A stretch of DNA of 64,000 nt, from contig NZ_JAWKWO010000005.1 in the NCBI RefSeq assembly GCF_041397485.1, positions 248,001 through 312,000 of the forward strand. Direction: 5' to 3'. The notes beneath the pieces are model-generated. The model did no database searches and was not told the origin of the DNA. It was given only the letters and a program-made list of their open reading frames with translations. This document shows positions 35,775 to 44,098 of this stretch, piece by piece. Positions within the stretch are counted from its first letter, which is position 1, and every line of letters begins with the position of its first letter. Both the position numbers and the translations under genes were made by a program. This DNA is from Zhengella sp020637775. GTDB taxonomy: Bacteria; Pseudomonadota; Alphaproteobacteria; Rhizobiales; Rhizobiaceae.

Positions 35775-37067
35775 TCAGCCGGAGACGCGCTCGATCTCGG
35801 CGCCGCAGCCCGAAAGCTTTTCCTCCAGCCGCTCGAAGCCGCGGTCGAGGTGGTAGACGCGGTTGACCTCGGTGACGCCCTCGGCGGCAAGACCGGCGAT
35901 GACAAGGGCCGAGGATGCGCGCAGATCGGTCGCCATGACAGGCGCGCCCTTGAGGCGGGGAACGCCCTCGACCCGGGCCACCTGCCCCGAAAGCGAGATG
36001 CGCGCTCCAAGGCGCGCCAGTTCCTGCACATGCATGAACCGGTTTTCAAAGATCGTCTCGGTGATGTGCGAGACGCCGCCGGCGCGCGTCATCAGTCCCA
36101 TGAACTGGGCCTGCAGATCGGTCGGGAAGCCGGGATAGACCTCTGTCGTGACGTCCACCGGCCGGATGACATCGCCCGCATGGCGGGCAACGCGAATGCC
36201 GCCATCGACGGCCTCGACGGTGGTGCCGGTCGCGCGAATCCTGTCGAGCGCCGTCTCCAGCAGGTCGGTCCGCGCGCCTTCCAGCAGCACGTCGCCGCCG
36301 GTCATGGCCACGGCCATGGCATAGGTTCCCGTCTCGATCCGGTCCGGAATGACCGCGACATGGGCGCCGGACAGGCGCTCGACGCCGTCAATGCGAATGG
36401 TTGGCGTGCCTGCGCCTTCAATGCGCGCACCCATCGCGTTCAGGCATTCGGCGAGATTGACGATCTCGGGCTCGCAGGCCGCATTCTCGATCAGCGTTTC
36501 TCCGCGGGCCAGGCTGGCGGCCATGAGCATGACATGGGTGGCGCCCACGGAGACCTTGGGAAAGGCGAAGCGGTTGCCGCGCAGGCCGCCCTTTGCGCGG
36601 GCCTGAACATAACCGTTCTCGATATTGATCTCGGCACCCAGCGCAGCCAGCCCGTCGATGAACAGGTCGACCGGGCGCGTGCCGATGGCACAGCCGCCGG
36701 GCAGCGAGACATTGGCCTCGTGCATGCGGGCCAGGAGCGGGCCGATGACCCAGAAACTCGCGCGCATCTTGGATACGAGTTCATAGGGCGCGGTGGTATC
36801 GACGATGTTGCGGGCGGTAAAATGAATGGTGCGGGAATAGCCCTCGCCCTGTCTCTCGCGGCGGCCATTGACCATGTAGTCGACACCGTGATTGCCCAGG
36901 ATCCGCGTCAACTGCTCCACGTCGGCCAGATGCGGCACGTTTTCCAGCGTCAGCGTGTCATCGGTCATGAGCGAGGCGATCATCAGCGGCAGGGCCGCGT
37001 TCTTGGCACCGGAAACCGGGATCACCCCGCTCAGCGCATTTCCGCCTTTGATACGTATCCTGTCCAT
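35775..37067 (-). CDS. murA: UDP-N-acetylglucosamine 1-carboxyvinyltransferase
   Basis: First committed step of peptidoglycan precursor synthesis: transfer of enolpyruvate to UDP-GlcNAc. It has 430 residues. GGNALSGVIPVSGAKNAALP is the N-terminal substrate motif (Lys-Asn) and SLPGGCAIGTRPVD contains the fosfomycin-target Cys, so the enzyme should be fosfomycin sensitive at that residue. TEVYPGFPTDLQAQF and an Arg/Asp-rich C-terminus complete the fold. Confidence 0.97.
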   Translation of the reverse strand: MDRIRIKGGNALSGVIPVSGAKNAALPLMIASLMTDDTLTLENVPHLADVEQLTRILGNHGVDYMVNGRRERQGEGYSRTIHFTARNIVDTTAPYELVSKMRASFWVIGPLLARMHEANVSLPGGCAIGTRPVDLFIDGLAALGAEINIENGYVQARAKGGLRGNRFAFPKVSVGATHVMLMAASLARGETLIENAACEPEIVNLAECLNAMGARIEGAGTPTIRIDGVERLSGAHVAVIPDRIETGTYAMAVAMTGGDVLLEGARTDLLETALDRIRATGTTVEAVDGGIRVARHAGDVIRPVDVTTEVYPGFPTDLQAQFMGLMTRAGGVSHITETIFENRFMHVQELARLGARISLSGQVARVEGVPRLKGAPVMATDLRASSALVIAGLAAEGVTEVNRVYHLDRGFERLEEKLSGCGAEIERVSG

Positions 37068-37209
37068 GGGCTCCCGCCATCGCGATGGGTGGATGCCGGG
37101 CTTTCCGGCCGAGCGGATGCTCTAGACCATCGCCCATGGCGGTTCAAGGAGATGGTGGATGCATTGTTAATGGCCGGATCAATGGTGCGCGACCAGCCGG
37201 CGCCGGCCG

Positions 37210-37398
37210 CTACCGGTCTTCGTCCGGTCCCGGCCCGTCAGCCGCCGGCAGGCCGGACGGACGCGGATCGGTTTCACCGGCACGGCGGGCACGCGACTGC
37301 GCCTTGCGCCGCTGCAGATTGGCACGAAGCTGTGCGGCGAGGCGCTGCCTGCGCTCCTCCGCCGGGGTTTTCCCGTCCTTGTTCCCATCCTGTGCCAT
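37210..37398 (-). CDS. Small basic conserved-looking protein
   Basis: A 62-residue protein whose N-terminal 40 residues are highly charged (TPAEERRQRLAAQLRANLQRRKAQSR) and predicted helical, followed by a Pro/Gly-rich tail. Similar short Arg-rich proteins are frequent near murA in Hyphomicrobiales, as far as I recall. The start is the ATG before AQDGNKDGK; the longer frame runs antisense through the tRNA gene and is not real. No function can be given. Confidence 0.55.
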   Translation of the reverse strand: MAQDGNKDGKTPAEERRQRLAAQLRANLQRRKAQSRARRAGETDPRPSGLPAADGPGPDEDR

Positions 37399-37541
37399 CG
37401 GTGCCGGTCTTCGCTGATCCACCCCGTTGCTGTCTCTTGGACCGGAGCGGTTTTCATGGCAAGGTCGCAGACGAAAAAACTGTGCCGGCAGTGCTTGCGC
37501 ACCGGCCGTCTCTGTGGCAGAAGTCCGCCGCATCGAAGAGC

Positions 37542-37616
<75 letters not shown>

Positions 37617-38144
37617 TTAAAAATCCCTCAAAATCAATTTCTTGCGGCTGCAAACTGGCTGCGGCGCGCCTGCTTGCTCTGTTGTCCATTCTGTAAGAAG
37701 CGGAACGCTGGACGAACCCGCAGCCGCCTTCGGGGAGCGGTGGGGGGGGAAGTCGGGGGCGGCTGTTCTCCATCCGCACGCGCATGACGATGCGACGTTT
37801 CCAATGCTTGTGCCTGAATTTCTCAATACCGCCGGACTGGCTGACGGTCCGGCGGCGGTCAGGCCGGTTATCGAAATCGCTTATTCGCTTATAAGTTCAG
37901 TTCGCCATATCCGCGTTTTCGAATTCTGGCGCCGCCGGCCTTTCAGGCGGTCAGCCGCCTGATTCCGGATCAACGGGGCGAGTTTGTCCATTTGCAGCGC
38001 ATATGAAGGCGGAGCTTCCGCGGCCCCCTGCCGGTTCCTGACCGTTTGCGCCGCGCCCGCCGGCAGCCGCACGGGCGGCAGAGCTGGTGCGACTGGCCGC
38101 GCATACCGGATTCCCGACGCGTCCCGGCCGGTGTGACGGCCGGC
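37617..38144. other. Gene-poor spacer before the glycan operon
   Basis: In these 528 nt I see no convincing gene on either strand. A short AT-rich stretch at about 37868-37915 (containing GCTTATTCGCTTATAAG) may hold the promoter of the downstream operon. A longer antisense frame over 37881-38339 has no recognisable protein features. Confidence 0.5.
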
Positions 38145-39290
38145 ATGCCCAAGCCGCTCGTCCTGTCCTTCCTGCCTCAAGAAAAGCCGCACGAAATCCT
38201 CGTGCAGGCGTCCGCCGGTCGGCGTGGACTGTTCCTGACCCGGTTTACCTGCCGCTCGGGACACACATTGCGGCCAAGTGGCGATGCACTCGTCTGTCTC
38301 GGCCTCTACCCTGCCGCTGAAATCGGGGCAGACCTGCATGTGAAGGGTGCGGTTTCGCCGTGCCTGCGCTCGAACGCCCGGGCGATCAATCGCCTCTACA
38401 GGCGCTGGTGGCCATCCTGCCGCAACGTGGCAGTCGTTGCGCCGGAAGGCGTGAGCATGCCGGCGCAGGTGGCGCGGGGAACCGGCCTGTTTTTCTCCGG
38501 CGGCGCGGATTCAGCCTTTTCACTTGCCGATGCGGCTGCGCGCGTCTCGTCGCTCATCACGCTCATCGGGGTCGACATGCCGCTTTCCGACAGCGCGGAA
38601 ACCGCGCGGCTGGAGGCTTTGGCGAGAGAGGTTGCGCAAGCGAAAGGACTGGACTCCATCGTCATCGAAACCGATGTCAGTTCAACCTTCCACGCCTTTG
38701 CAAGCTGGATCGAACACCACGGCGCGGTACTGGCCGCGATCGGCCACATGCTGTCGGACCATCTGGAGCGCGTGTTGATCGCCTCATCGGGCAACGAGAC
38801 CGCATGGGACGTGCCCTGGGGCTCGCATCCGGGCCTCGATCCGCTTTTCGGCAGCCAGGCCTTGGCCGTCGAGCATCACGGGCTGGTGTCGCGTTTCGAC
38901 AAGATCGCCCGCGTTGCAGGTGACGACGTGCTGCTCAGCCGCCTGCGCGTCTGCAACAAGGCAAGGCGAAATTGCGGCATGTGCAGCAAGTGCACCTTTG
39001 CCATGCGCTCGCTCGACATCCTCGGTGCCAAGGCAAGGGCCAGCAGTTTTCCGCCCTTCGAACCGCGGCGCGGAGCGTTCGGGATCTCCGACGACGCGTC
39101 GCTCGACGAGCACGAACGGTTGCGCGATGCCGCGATGGCGGCGGGACGCGCCGACCTGCTGCCCGAGATCGAAGAAGCGATCGGCGCCTACCGGCATCGC
39201 ACCCGGCGGCAGCGGTTTGGCGGCGAAGGCCTGCGTATCCGGGCGCGCGTCATGCGCCACCGGCTGCGCTGGTGGCGGGCATCCCTATGA
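38145..39290 (+). CDS. QueC-like PP-loop (adenine nucleotide alpha-hydrolase) protein
   Basis: A 381-residue protein with the PP-loop GLFFSGGADSAFSLA near residue 115, which binds ATP and adenylates a carboxylate or similar group. Downstream are SSGNETAWDVPWGSHPGLDPLFGS and a cysteine set C-x6-NCGMCSKC (about 270-284) resembling the Zn site of QueC-type enzymes. The N-terminal 110 residues are not recognised. It is not QueC itself: it is longer and placed in a glycan operon. It overlaps the GT25 gene (ATGA). It may activate or amidate a carboxyl group on a sugar or lipid; this is inference. The start is uncertain, with a weak ribosome site. Confidence 0.72.
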   Translation: MPKPLVLSFLPQEKPHEILVQASAGRRGLFLTRFTCRSGHTLRPSGDALVCLGLYPAAEIGADLHVKGAVSPCLRSNARAINRLYRRWWPSCRNVAVVAPEGVSMPAQVARGTGLFFSGGADSAFSLADAAARVSSLITLIGVDMPLSDSAETARLEALAREVAQAKGLDSIVIETDVSSTFHAFASWIEHHGAVLAAIGHMLSDHLERVLIASSGNETAWDVPWGSHPGLDPLFGSQALAVEHHGLVSRFDKIARVAGDDVLLSRLRVCNKARRNCGMCSKCTFAMRSLDILGAKARASSFPPFEPRRGAFGISDDASLDEHERLRDAAMAAGRADLLPEIEEAIGAYRHRTRRQRFGGEGLRIRARVMRHRLRWWRASL

Positions 39291-40015
39291 CATTGCCTGC
39301 CTATATCATTCATCTGGAGCGCGCGAAATCCCGACGCCCGCAGGCCGAAGCGCTGCGGGCTTCGCTCGGCCCGGCGGCGCAAATCCTTCCGGCGGTGGAC
39401 GGGCAAATCCTCAGCGACAGCAACATCGCCCATGTCCTCGGCCCGTGCCGGGCCACGCGTTACCCGTTCCCGCTGCGTCCGGCCGAAATCGCGACATTCC
39501 TCAGCCATCGCAAGTGCTGGCAGCGGCTTCTGGAAGACGGGCACGAGGCCGCCCTTATCGTCGAAGACGACATTGCCACCACCGCCACCTTCAGCCCAGC
39601 CTGCGCGCTCGCACTCGAACAGATCGTCCAGGGACAGTTCGTTCGCTTTCCCGGCAAGAAGCGCGAGGCGGGAGAAGTCCTTGCCGCTGCAGATGGCGTA
39701 GAACTTTTCAGGCCGCAGAGGGTCGCCTTGGGCATGCTGGCGCAAATCGTCACGCGCGAAGCCGCGGCGCGGCTGCTCGCCGCCTCCACTGTTTTCGACC
39801 GCCCGGTGGACACGTTCCTGCAATTGCGCTGGGTGCACGGGGCCGACGTCGTGTCGGTCTGGCCATCGGGGATCAGCGAGATCTCGGCCGATCTGGGTGG
39901 CAGCACGATCCATGCGAACATGCCCTGGCCGACCAAGCTTCGCCGCGAGATCCTGCGGCCGCTCTACCGGTTGTCGATCCGCCTGCAATCCGACCGGCAC
40001 AACAATGCTTCGTAA
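39287..40015 (+). CDS. Glycosyltransferase family 25 (LPS-type) protein
   Basis: A 242-residue GT25-type glycosyltransferase. The N-terminus YIIHLERAKSRR, the donor-site segment EIATFLSHRKCWQRLL and the DxD-like ALIVEDDIA near residue 90 are the family signatures; FDRPVDTFLQ is also typical. These enzymes add galactose or related sugars to lipooligosaccharide cores. It is translationally coupled to both neighbours (4 nt overlap upstream, 11 nt downstream). Confidence 0.85.
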   Translation: MTLPAYIIHLERAKSRRPQAEALRASLGPAAQILPAVDGQILSDSNIAHVLGPCRATRYPFPLRPAEIATFLSHRKCWQRLLEDGHEAALIVEDDIATTATFSPACALALEQIVQGQFVRFPGKKREAGEVLAAADGVELFRPQRVALGMLAQIVTREAAARLLAASTVFDRPVDTFLQLRWVHGADVVSVWPSGISEISADLGGSTIHANMPWPTKLRREILRPLYRLSIRLQSDRHNNAS

Positions 40016-40799
40016 GGCGCGCAAGATCTCGCGCCATTGGCGGGCCCGGCTGCGTCCGGGCGCCCATGCGCCGCTCTTCTGGCATATCGGAACCCCGAAT
40101 TTCGGCGACGACATCAATCCCGCCTTTTTCGAGGCGTTGAGCGGCAAGCGCCTGCGGTTTGCCAACGACCGGCGCGCGCCGCACTTCCTGGGCATGGGCA
40201 GCATCCTGAAATCCGCGACCGAAGCCTCCGTGGTTCTCGGCGCCGGATTGCTTGAACCGGCGGCGGGCAAAATGCCGGGCACGGTCGTTGCCTTGCGGGG
40301 GCATCTTTCGCGCAGGGCGCTCGCCATCGCCGACACCATCCCGCTCGGCGATCCCATGGTCCTTGTCGACCGCCTGATCAGGCCCGAGCGTGGCCACGAC
40401 ATCGGCTTCGTGCCCCATGCGCGGGCGCTTCCCCGGCTGCGCAAACAGGTGCCGGCGGGCATGCACCTGATCGATGTGAGCCGCGATCCCTGGCTTGTCT
40501 TGCGGGACATCGGGCGCTGCAGGGTCATCCTCAGCCAGTCACTGCATGGCCTCATCGCCGCCGATGCCTTCGGGATTCCGAACATATGGCTTGCCCCGAG
40601 CCTGGAAATGGCAGGCGGAGCTTTCAAGTTCCACGACTATTTCTCGACGCTCGACGAAGGCAAGACCGCGGTCGAGATCACCTCCCGCCTGCTTCGTGAA
40701 CCGCCATTGCATCTGGCAACGGTCAGCCGCTACGCGGGCAACAAGGCCGAGTATCACGCGATCCTGCGGGCGGCGGTGCGGGAAGGAACGGCCGGATGA
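40005..40799 (+). CDS. Polysaccharide pyruvyl transferase-like protein
   Basis: A 264-residue protein with FWHIGTPNFGDDINPAFFEAL at the N-terminus, GMGSILKSA, GFVPHA and SQSLHGLIAADAFGIPNIWLAP near the C-terminus, which together match the polysaccharide pyruvyl transferase fold (GT-B like, GDD and SLHG motifs). Such enzymes add a pyruvate ketal to capsule or exopolysaccharide sugars. It overlaps the GT25 gene by 11 nt and the Mur-ligase-like gene by 4 nt. Confidence 0.83.
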   Translation: MLRKARKISRHWRARLRPGAHAPLFWHIGTPNFGDDINPAFFEALSGKRLRFANDRRAPHFLGMGSILKSATEASVVLGAGLLEPAAGKMPGTVVALRGHLSRRALAIADTIPLGDPMVLVDRLIRPERGHDIGFVPHARALPRLRKQVPAGMHLIDVSRDPWLVLRDIGRCRVILSQSLHGLIAADAFGIPNIWLAPSLEMAGGAFKFHDYFSTLDEGKTAVEITSRLLREPPLHLATVSRYAGNKAEYHAILRAAVREGTAG

Positions 40800-42103
40800 A
40801 ACCACCGCGCATTGCGGAATGGGTGTGGTCCCTGCGGCTCAGGCTCGTGCGTCCCTTGCGCATCCGGATGGCCGGGCTGACGCGCGCCAGGGCGCGCGGG
40901 CGCTTTGTCGCGGTGACGGGCAGTTCGGCGAAATCCACGACAACCATGCTCATCGCGGCCATCCTGGACGACGAGGGAAACGTGCTCAACCAGGTGTTCG
41001 AAAACACCATCAATCCGCTCATCCGCACAATCCGCCGATCGCGCATTGCCGATTTCGTGGTGGTGGAGACCGGCGTGGGCGGCAAGGGCCAGATGAGCAC
41101 GATGGCCGGGCTGCTGAAACCGGATGTCAGTGTCGTGACCATGGTCGGCCTGGAGCATTACAGTGCATTTCGCTCAAGGGAGGCGATTGCCACAGAAAAA
41201 GGCGCGCTGGTTGCCGCGACCGCTCCGGACGGCCTTGCCGTGCTGAACGCCGACGATCCGCTGACAATGGGCATGGCAGAACGAACCCCCGCGCGGATCG
41301 TCACCTTTGGCCACGGATCGCAGGCGGATTGCCGCATTCTCCGCGTCACCGGGGATGCACAGGAGGGTGTCACCGTTCATCTCGCCTGGCGCGGACAGGA
41401 AATTGCTGTCAAAACGCAGTTTGCCGGGGCGCATTTCGCCATTCCGGTCGCGGCCGCCGCGGTCACCGGACTTGAACTCGGCGTGCCGCCCGAGCGGATT
41501 CGCACGGCGATCGCCGGTTGCGCGCCCCCGTTCCTGAGGCTCAGCCGCCATCACATTGCCGGCGGACCTGTGTTTCTGGCCGATTGCGCCAAGGCACCGC
41601 AAGGGACGCTGCATCTTGCCTTCGACGCCCTTGGCCGAACCCCGGCACCCCGCCGGCGGATCGTGCTCGGTACGATTTCCGACTATCGCGGCAACAGGCG
41701 CCGCGCCTATCGCAACGCCATCGAGCAGGCGCTTCTCGTCGCCGACGAAGTGATCCTGCTGTCGGAGTCAGGCTACGGGTTCGACTATCTGCGCGACAGG
41801 AGCGCTGAACGCCGGGTGAAGGTTTTCGCCGAAATACGCGACGCCAGCATCTACATTGCAGGCACAGCAGTGAAAGACGAAGTCATCCTTCTCAAGGGAT
41901 CACAGAGCAATCATCTGGAGCGGATCCTTCTGGCGCAGACCGAGGGGGTCAATTGCTGGGAAAGGGCCTGTGGCAAGGGCATCGGCTGCGTCGAATGCGG
42001 TCTGTTCGGCCATGATTTCGCACGGCATCGTGCCACCGGTCGCCGAAGTCGGTTGCGGCGCCTGACCGGGCGGGCGATGCGAGGCGGCAGAGGCGTGGCC
42101 TGA
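40796..42103 (+). CDS. Mur-ligase-family protein in a glycan operon
   Basis: A 435-residue protein with a Mur ligase central domain: the ATP loop reads VTGSSAKSTTT near residue 41 (usual GxxGKTT, so Gly is replaced by Ala but the Lys is kept), then ENTINPLIR, VVETGVGGKG and NADDPLTMGMAERTP. The C-terminal domain has LGTISDYRGNRRRAYR and ends in a Cys-rich segment CWERACGKGIGCVECG. ATP-dependent ligation of an amine or amino acid to a carboxylate is expected. It is not a cell-wall murC-F gene by context: it closes a glycan operon. Confidence 0.78.
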   Translation: MKPPRIAEWVWSLRLRLVRPLRIRMAGLTRARARGRFVAVTGSSAKSTTTMLIAAILDDEGNVLNQVFENTINPLIRTIRRSRIADFVVVETGVGGKGQMSTMAGLLKPDVSVVTMVGLEHYSAFRSREAIATEKGALVAATAPDGLAVLNADDPLTMGMAERTPARIVTFGHGSQADCRILRVTGDAQEGVTVHLAWRGQEIAVKTQFAGAHFAIPVAAAAVTGLELGVPPERIRTAIAGCAPPFLRLSRHHIAGGPVFLADCAKAPQGTLHLAFDALGRTPAPRRRIVLGTISDYRGNRRRAYRNAIEQALLVADEVILLSESGYGFDYLRDRSAERRVKVFAEIRDASIYIAGTAVKDEVILLKGSQSNHLERILLAQTEGVNCWERACGKGIGCVECGLFGHDFARHRATGRRSRLRRLTGRAMRGGRGVA

Positions 42104-42184
42104 AACAAGCACCGTCGCTGTCGCCTTCGACATGGGCAAACCCTTCTGGCGCGACCTGGCGGTGTTCGGCCGAAGCGAACCGTT

Positions 42185-43249
42185 CTAGGGCCGGGCAGGC
42201 TCCGTCTGCGCGGGCTGGGTCCATTCCTCCGGTTCGGGCGGTTCGATCCCCGGCCCGCTTGCCACGGCGCGGCGGCGGGTCAGCCGCTCTTCCCAGGCCA
42301 GGGCGCTGGACACGATGCCTTCCAGCGATGCATGGCGCGGCTGCCAGCCCAGCAGATCCCGGGCGCGGGCGGCATCGGCCACCACGGCCACCGGATCGCC
42401 CGGCCTGCGGCCTTCCTGGCGAAGCGCGAAATCGCGGCCGGAAACACGGCGCACGCATTCGATCACCTCACGCACGGAGAAGCCGTCGCCATAGCCGAGA
42501 TTGGCAACCAGGCTGTTGCCGCCGGCGCGCAGATAGCCCAGCGCCAGCCAATGTGCCTCGACAAGGTCGGCGACATGAATGAAATCCCGGATGCAGGTGC
42601 CGTCGCGGGTCGGATAATCGGTGCCGAAGACGCTCATGGCGGCGCGCTTGCCGACCGCTGTCTCGCAGGCCACCTTGAGCAGATGCGTGGCGCCGGGCGT
42701 GGACTGGCCCGTCCGCCCCGCCGGATCGGCACCGGACACGTTGAAATAACGCAGGGCGGCATAGCGGAAATCATGGGCATCCGCGGCATCGCGCAGCATC
42801 ATCTCGCTCATCAGCTTGGAGCGGCCATAGGGACTGGCGGGTTCCAGCGGGGCATCCTCGGCAAGCGGCGTCCCGTCGCTCTGGGCATAGACGGCCGCGG
42901 TGGAGGAAAACACCAGGTTGCGTATGCCCGTGTCGATGGCTGCTTCCAGCAGGCCGCGGGTGGCGCAGGTGTTGTTCTCGTAGTAGCCGAGCGGATCGGC
43001 CACCGATTCCGGCACCACGACGGATCCGGCAAAATGCAGGATCGCATCGACCTTTTCCTCACGCAGGATGCGGCGTACCATCATCGTGTCGGCGATGTCG
43101 CCGACGACGAGACGCGCGGCGGGCGCAACGGCCCATGCATGACCGGTCGACAGCCGGTCGATGACCACCACCCTCTCGCCCGCGTCCACAAGGCGCCAGA
43201 CCATGTGACTGCCGATATAACCGGCGCCGCCCGTCACCAGAACCGCCAT
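42185..43249 (-). CDS. galE: UDP-glucose 4-epimerase
   Basis: A 354-residue short-chain dehydrogenase-type epimerase that makes UDP-galactose. VTGGAGYIGSH is the NAD-binding glycine motif, STAAVYAQSDGTPL and SPYGRSK give the catalytic Ser and YxxxK, and TRDGTCIRDFIHVADL is the GalE signature. The Met chosen has GGAGG 7 nt upstream; an ATG two codons earlier is possible. It is convergent with the glycan operon and could feed the galactosyl-type GT25. Confidence 0.93.
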   Translation of the reverse strand: MAVLVTGGAGYIGSHMVWRLVDAGERVVVIDRLSTGHAWAVAPAARLVVGDIADTMMVRRILREEKVDAILHFAGSVVVPESVADPLGYYENNTCATRGLLEAAIDTGIRNLVFSSTAAVYAQSDGTPLAEDAPLEPASPYGRSKLMSEMMLRDAADAHDFRYAALRYFNVSGADPAGRTGQSTPGATHLLKVACETAVGKRAAMSVFGTDYPTRDGTCIRDFIHVADLVEAHWLALGYLRAGGNSLVANLGYGDGFSVREVIECVRRVSGRDFALRQEGRRPGDPVAVVADAARARDLLGWQPRHASLEGIVSSALAWEERLTRRRAVASGPGIEPPEPEEWTQPAQTEPARP

Positions 43250-43439
43250 TGCCATGCCTCCATCGCGGATGAAGACCTGAGGGCTGCCCCATGCGCCCTG
43301 CCCCATCCTTGTTGCAGGCAGGATAGTGGCGGCGCGTTGAAATCCCGCGATCACGGGCGGCTGCCTTTTAGGCAATCGGGCAAGGATATCTTCACCGTGG
43401 TGCCGCCGGCAGGGCAGCCGGCGGCGGCGATGAAAGCGG

Positions 43440-43868
43440 TCAGCCCTTCCGGTTCACCAGCGCATCGCGAATCTCGGTGAGAAGCAGGATATCTGCCGGC
43501 GGCGGCGCGTCCGGGGAGGGTGTTTCCGGTTCTTCCATGGTGCGGCGGATGTTGTTGACCATGCGGACCATCATGAAGATGATGAAGGCCAGGATGAGGA
43601 AATTGAGCGCAACGGTGATGAAATTGCCATAGGCCAGCACCGCGCCCTGTTCTCGCGCGGCCTCCAGGGTATCGGCGGTCACGCCGGATGCCAGCGGGAT
43701 GAAGTAGTCGGAAAAATCGAAACCGCCGAAAATGGCGCCGACAACCGGCATGATGATGTCGTCGGTTAGCGACTTGACGATGAGGGCGAAGGCGCCGCCA
43801 ATGATGACGCCGACAGCCAGGTCCATGACATTGCCCTTGGCAATGAACGCCTTGAATTCCTTCAACAT
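43440..43868 (-). CDS. mscL: Large-conductance mechanosensitive channel
   Basis: A 142-residue inner-membrane channel that opens under hypo-osmotic stress. LKEFKAFIAKGNVMDLAVGVIIGGAF is TM1, NFLILAFIIFMMVRMVN is TM2, and a charged C-terminal helix ILLLTEIRDALV completes the pentamer bundle. It is a little longer than E. coli MscL (136). Confidence 0.95.
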   Translation of the reverse strand: MLKEFKAFIAKGNVMDLAVGVIIGGAFALIVKSLTDDIIMPVVGAIFGGFDFSDYFIPLASGVTADTLEAAREQGAVLAYGNFITVALNFLILAFIIFMMVRMVNNIRRTMEEPETPSPDAPPPADILLLTEIRDALVNRKG

Positions 43869-44098
43869 GGTTTATCCCTTTTTCATGCTCCAGGCCGGTT
43901 GCGGCCATGCTTGTGCTTGACACGTCAAGTCATAGCGCCATGACACGCTCAATAGAACTGCATAATATTTGCCCGAGGATGACGCGATGGCCGCAAGCGT
44001 GACGGCATGACCGGGCGGGGCCGACTCGCGCATCGGCCCGCGATCTTCTATGACTGGCAGACAAGGGGTTGACCGGTGAAGCGGAGGAGCGGGGCCGG

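Noticed and set aside
37881..38339. A 152-codon minus-strand frame in the gap before the glycan operon
   Set aside because: It has no domain, no ribosome site worth noting, and overlaps the start of the better-supported plus-strand gene.
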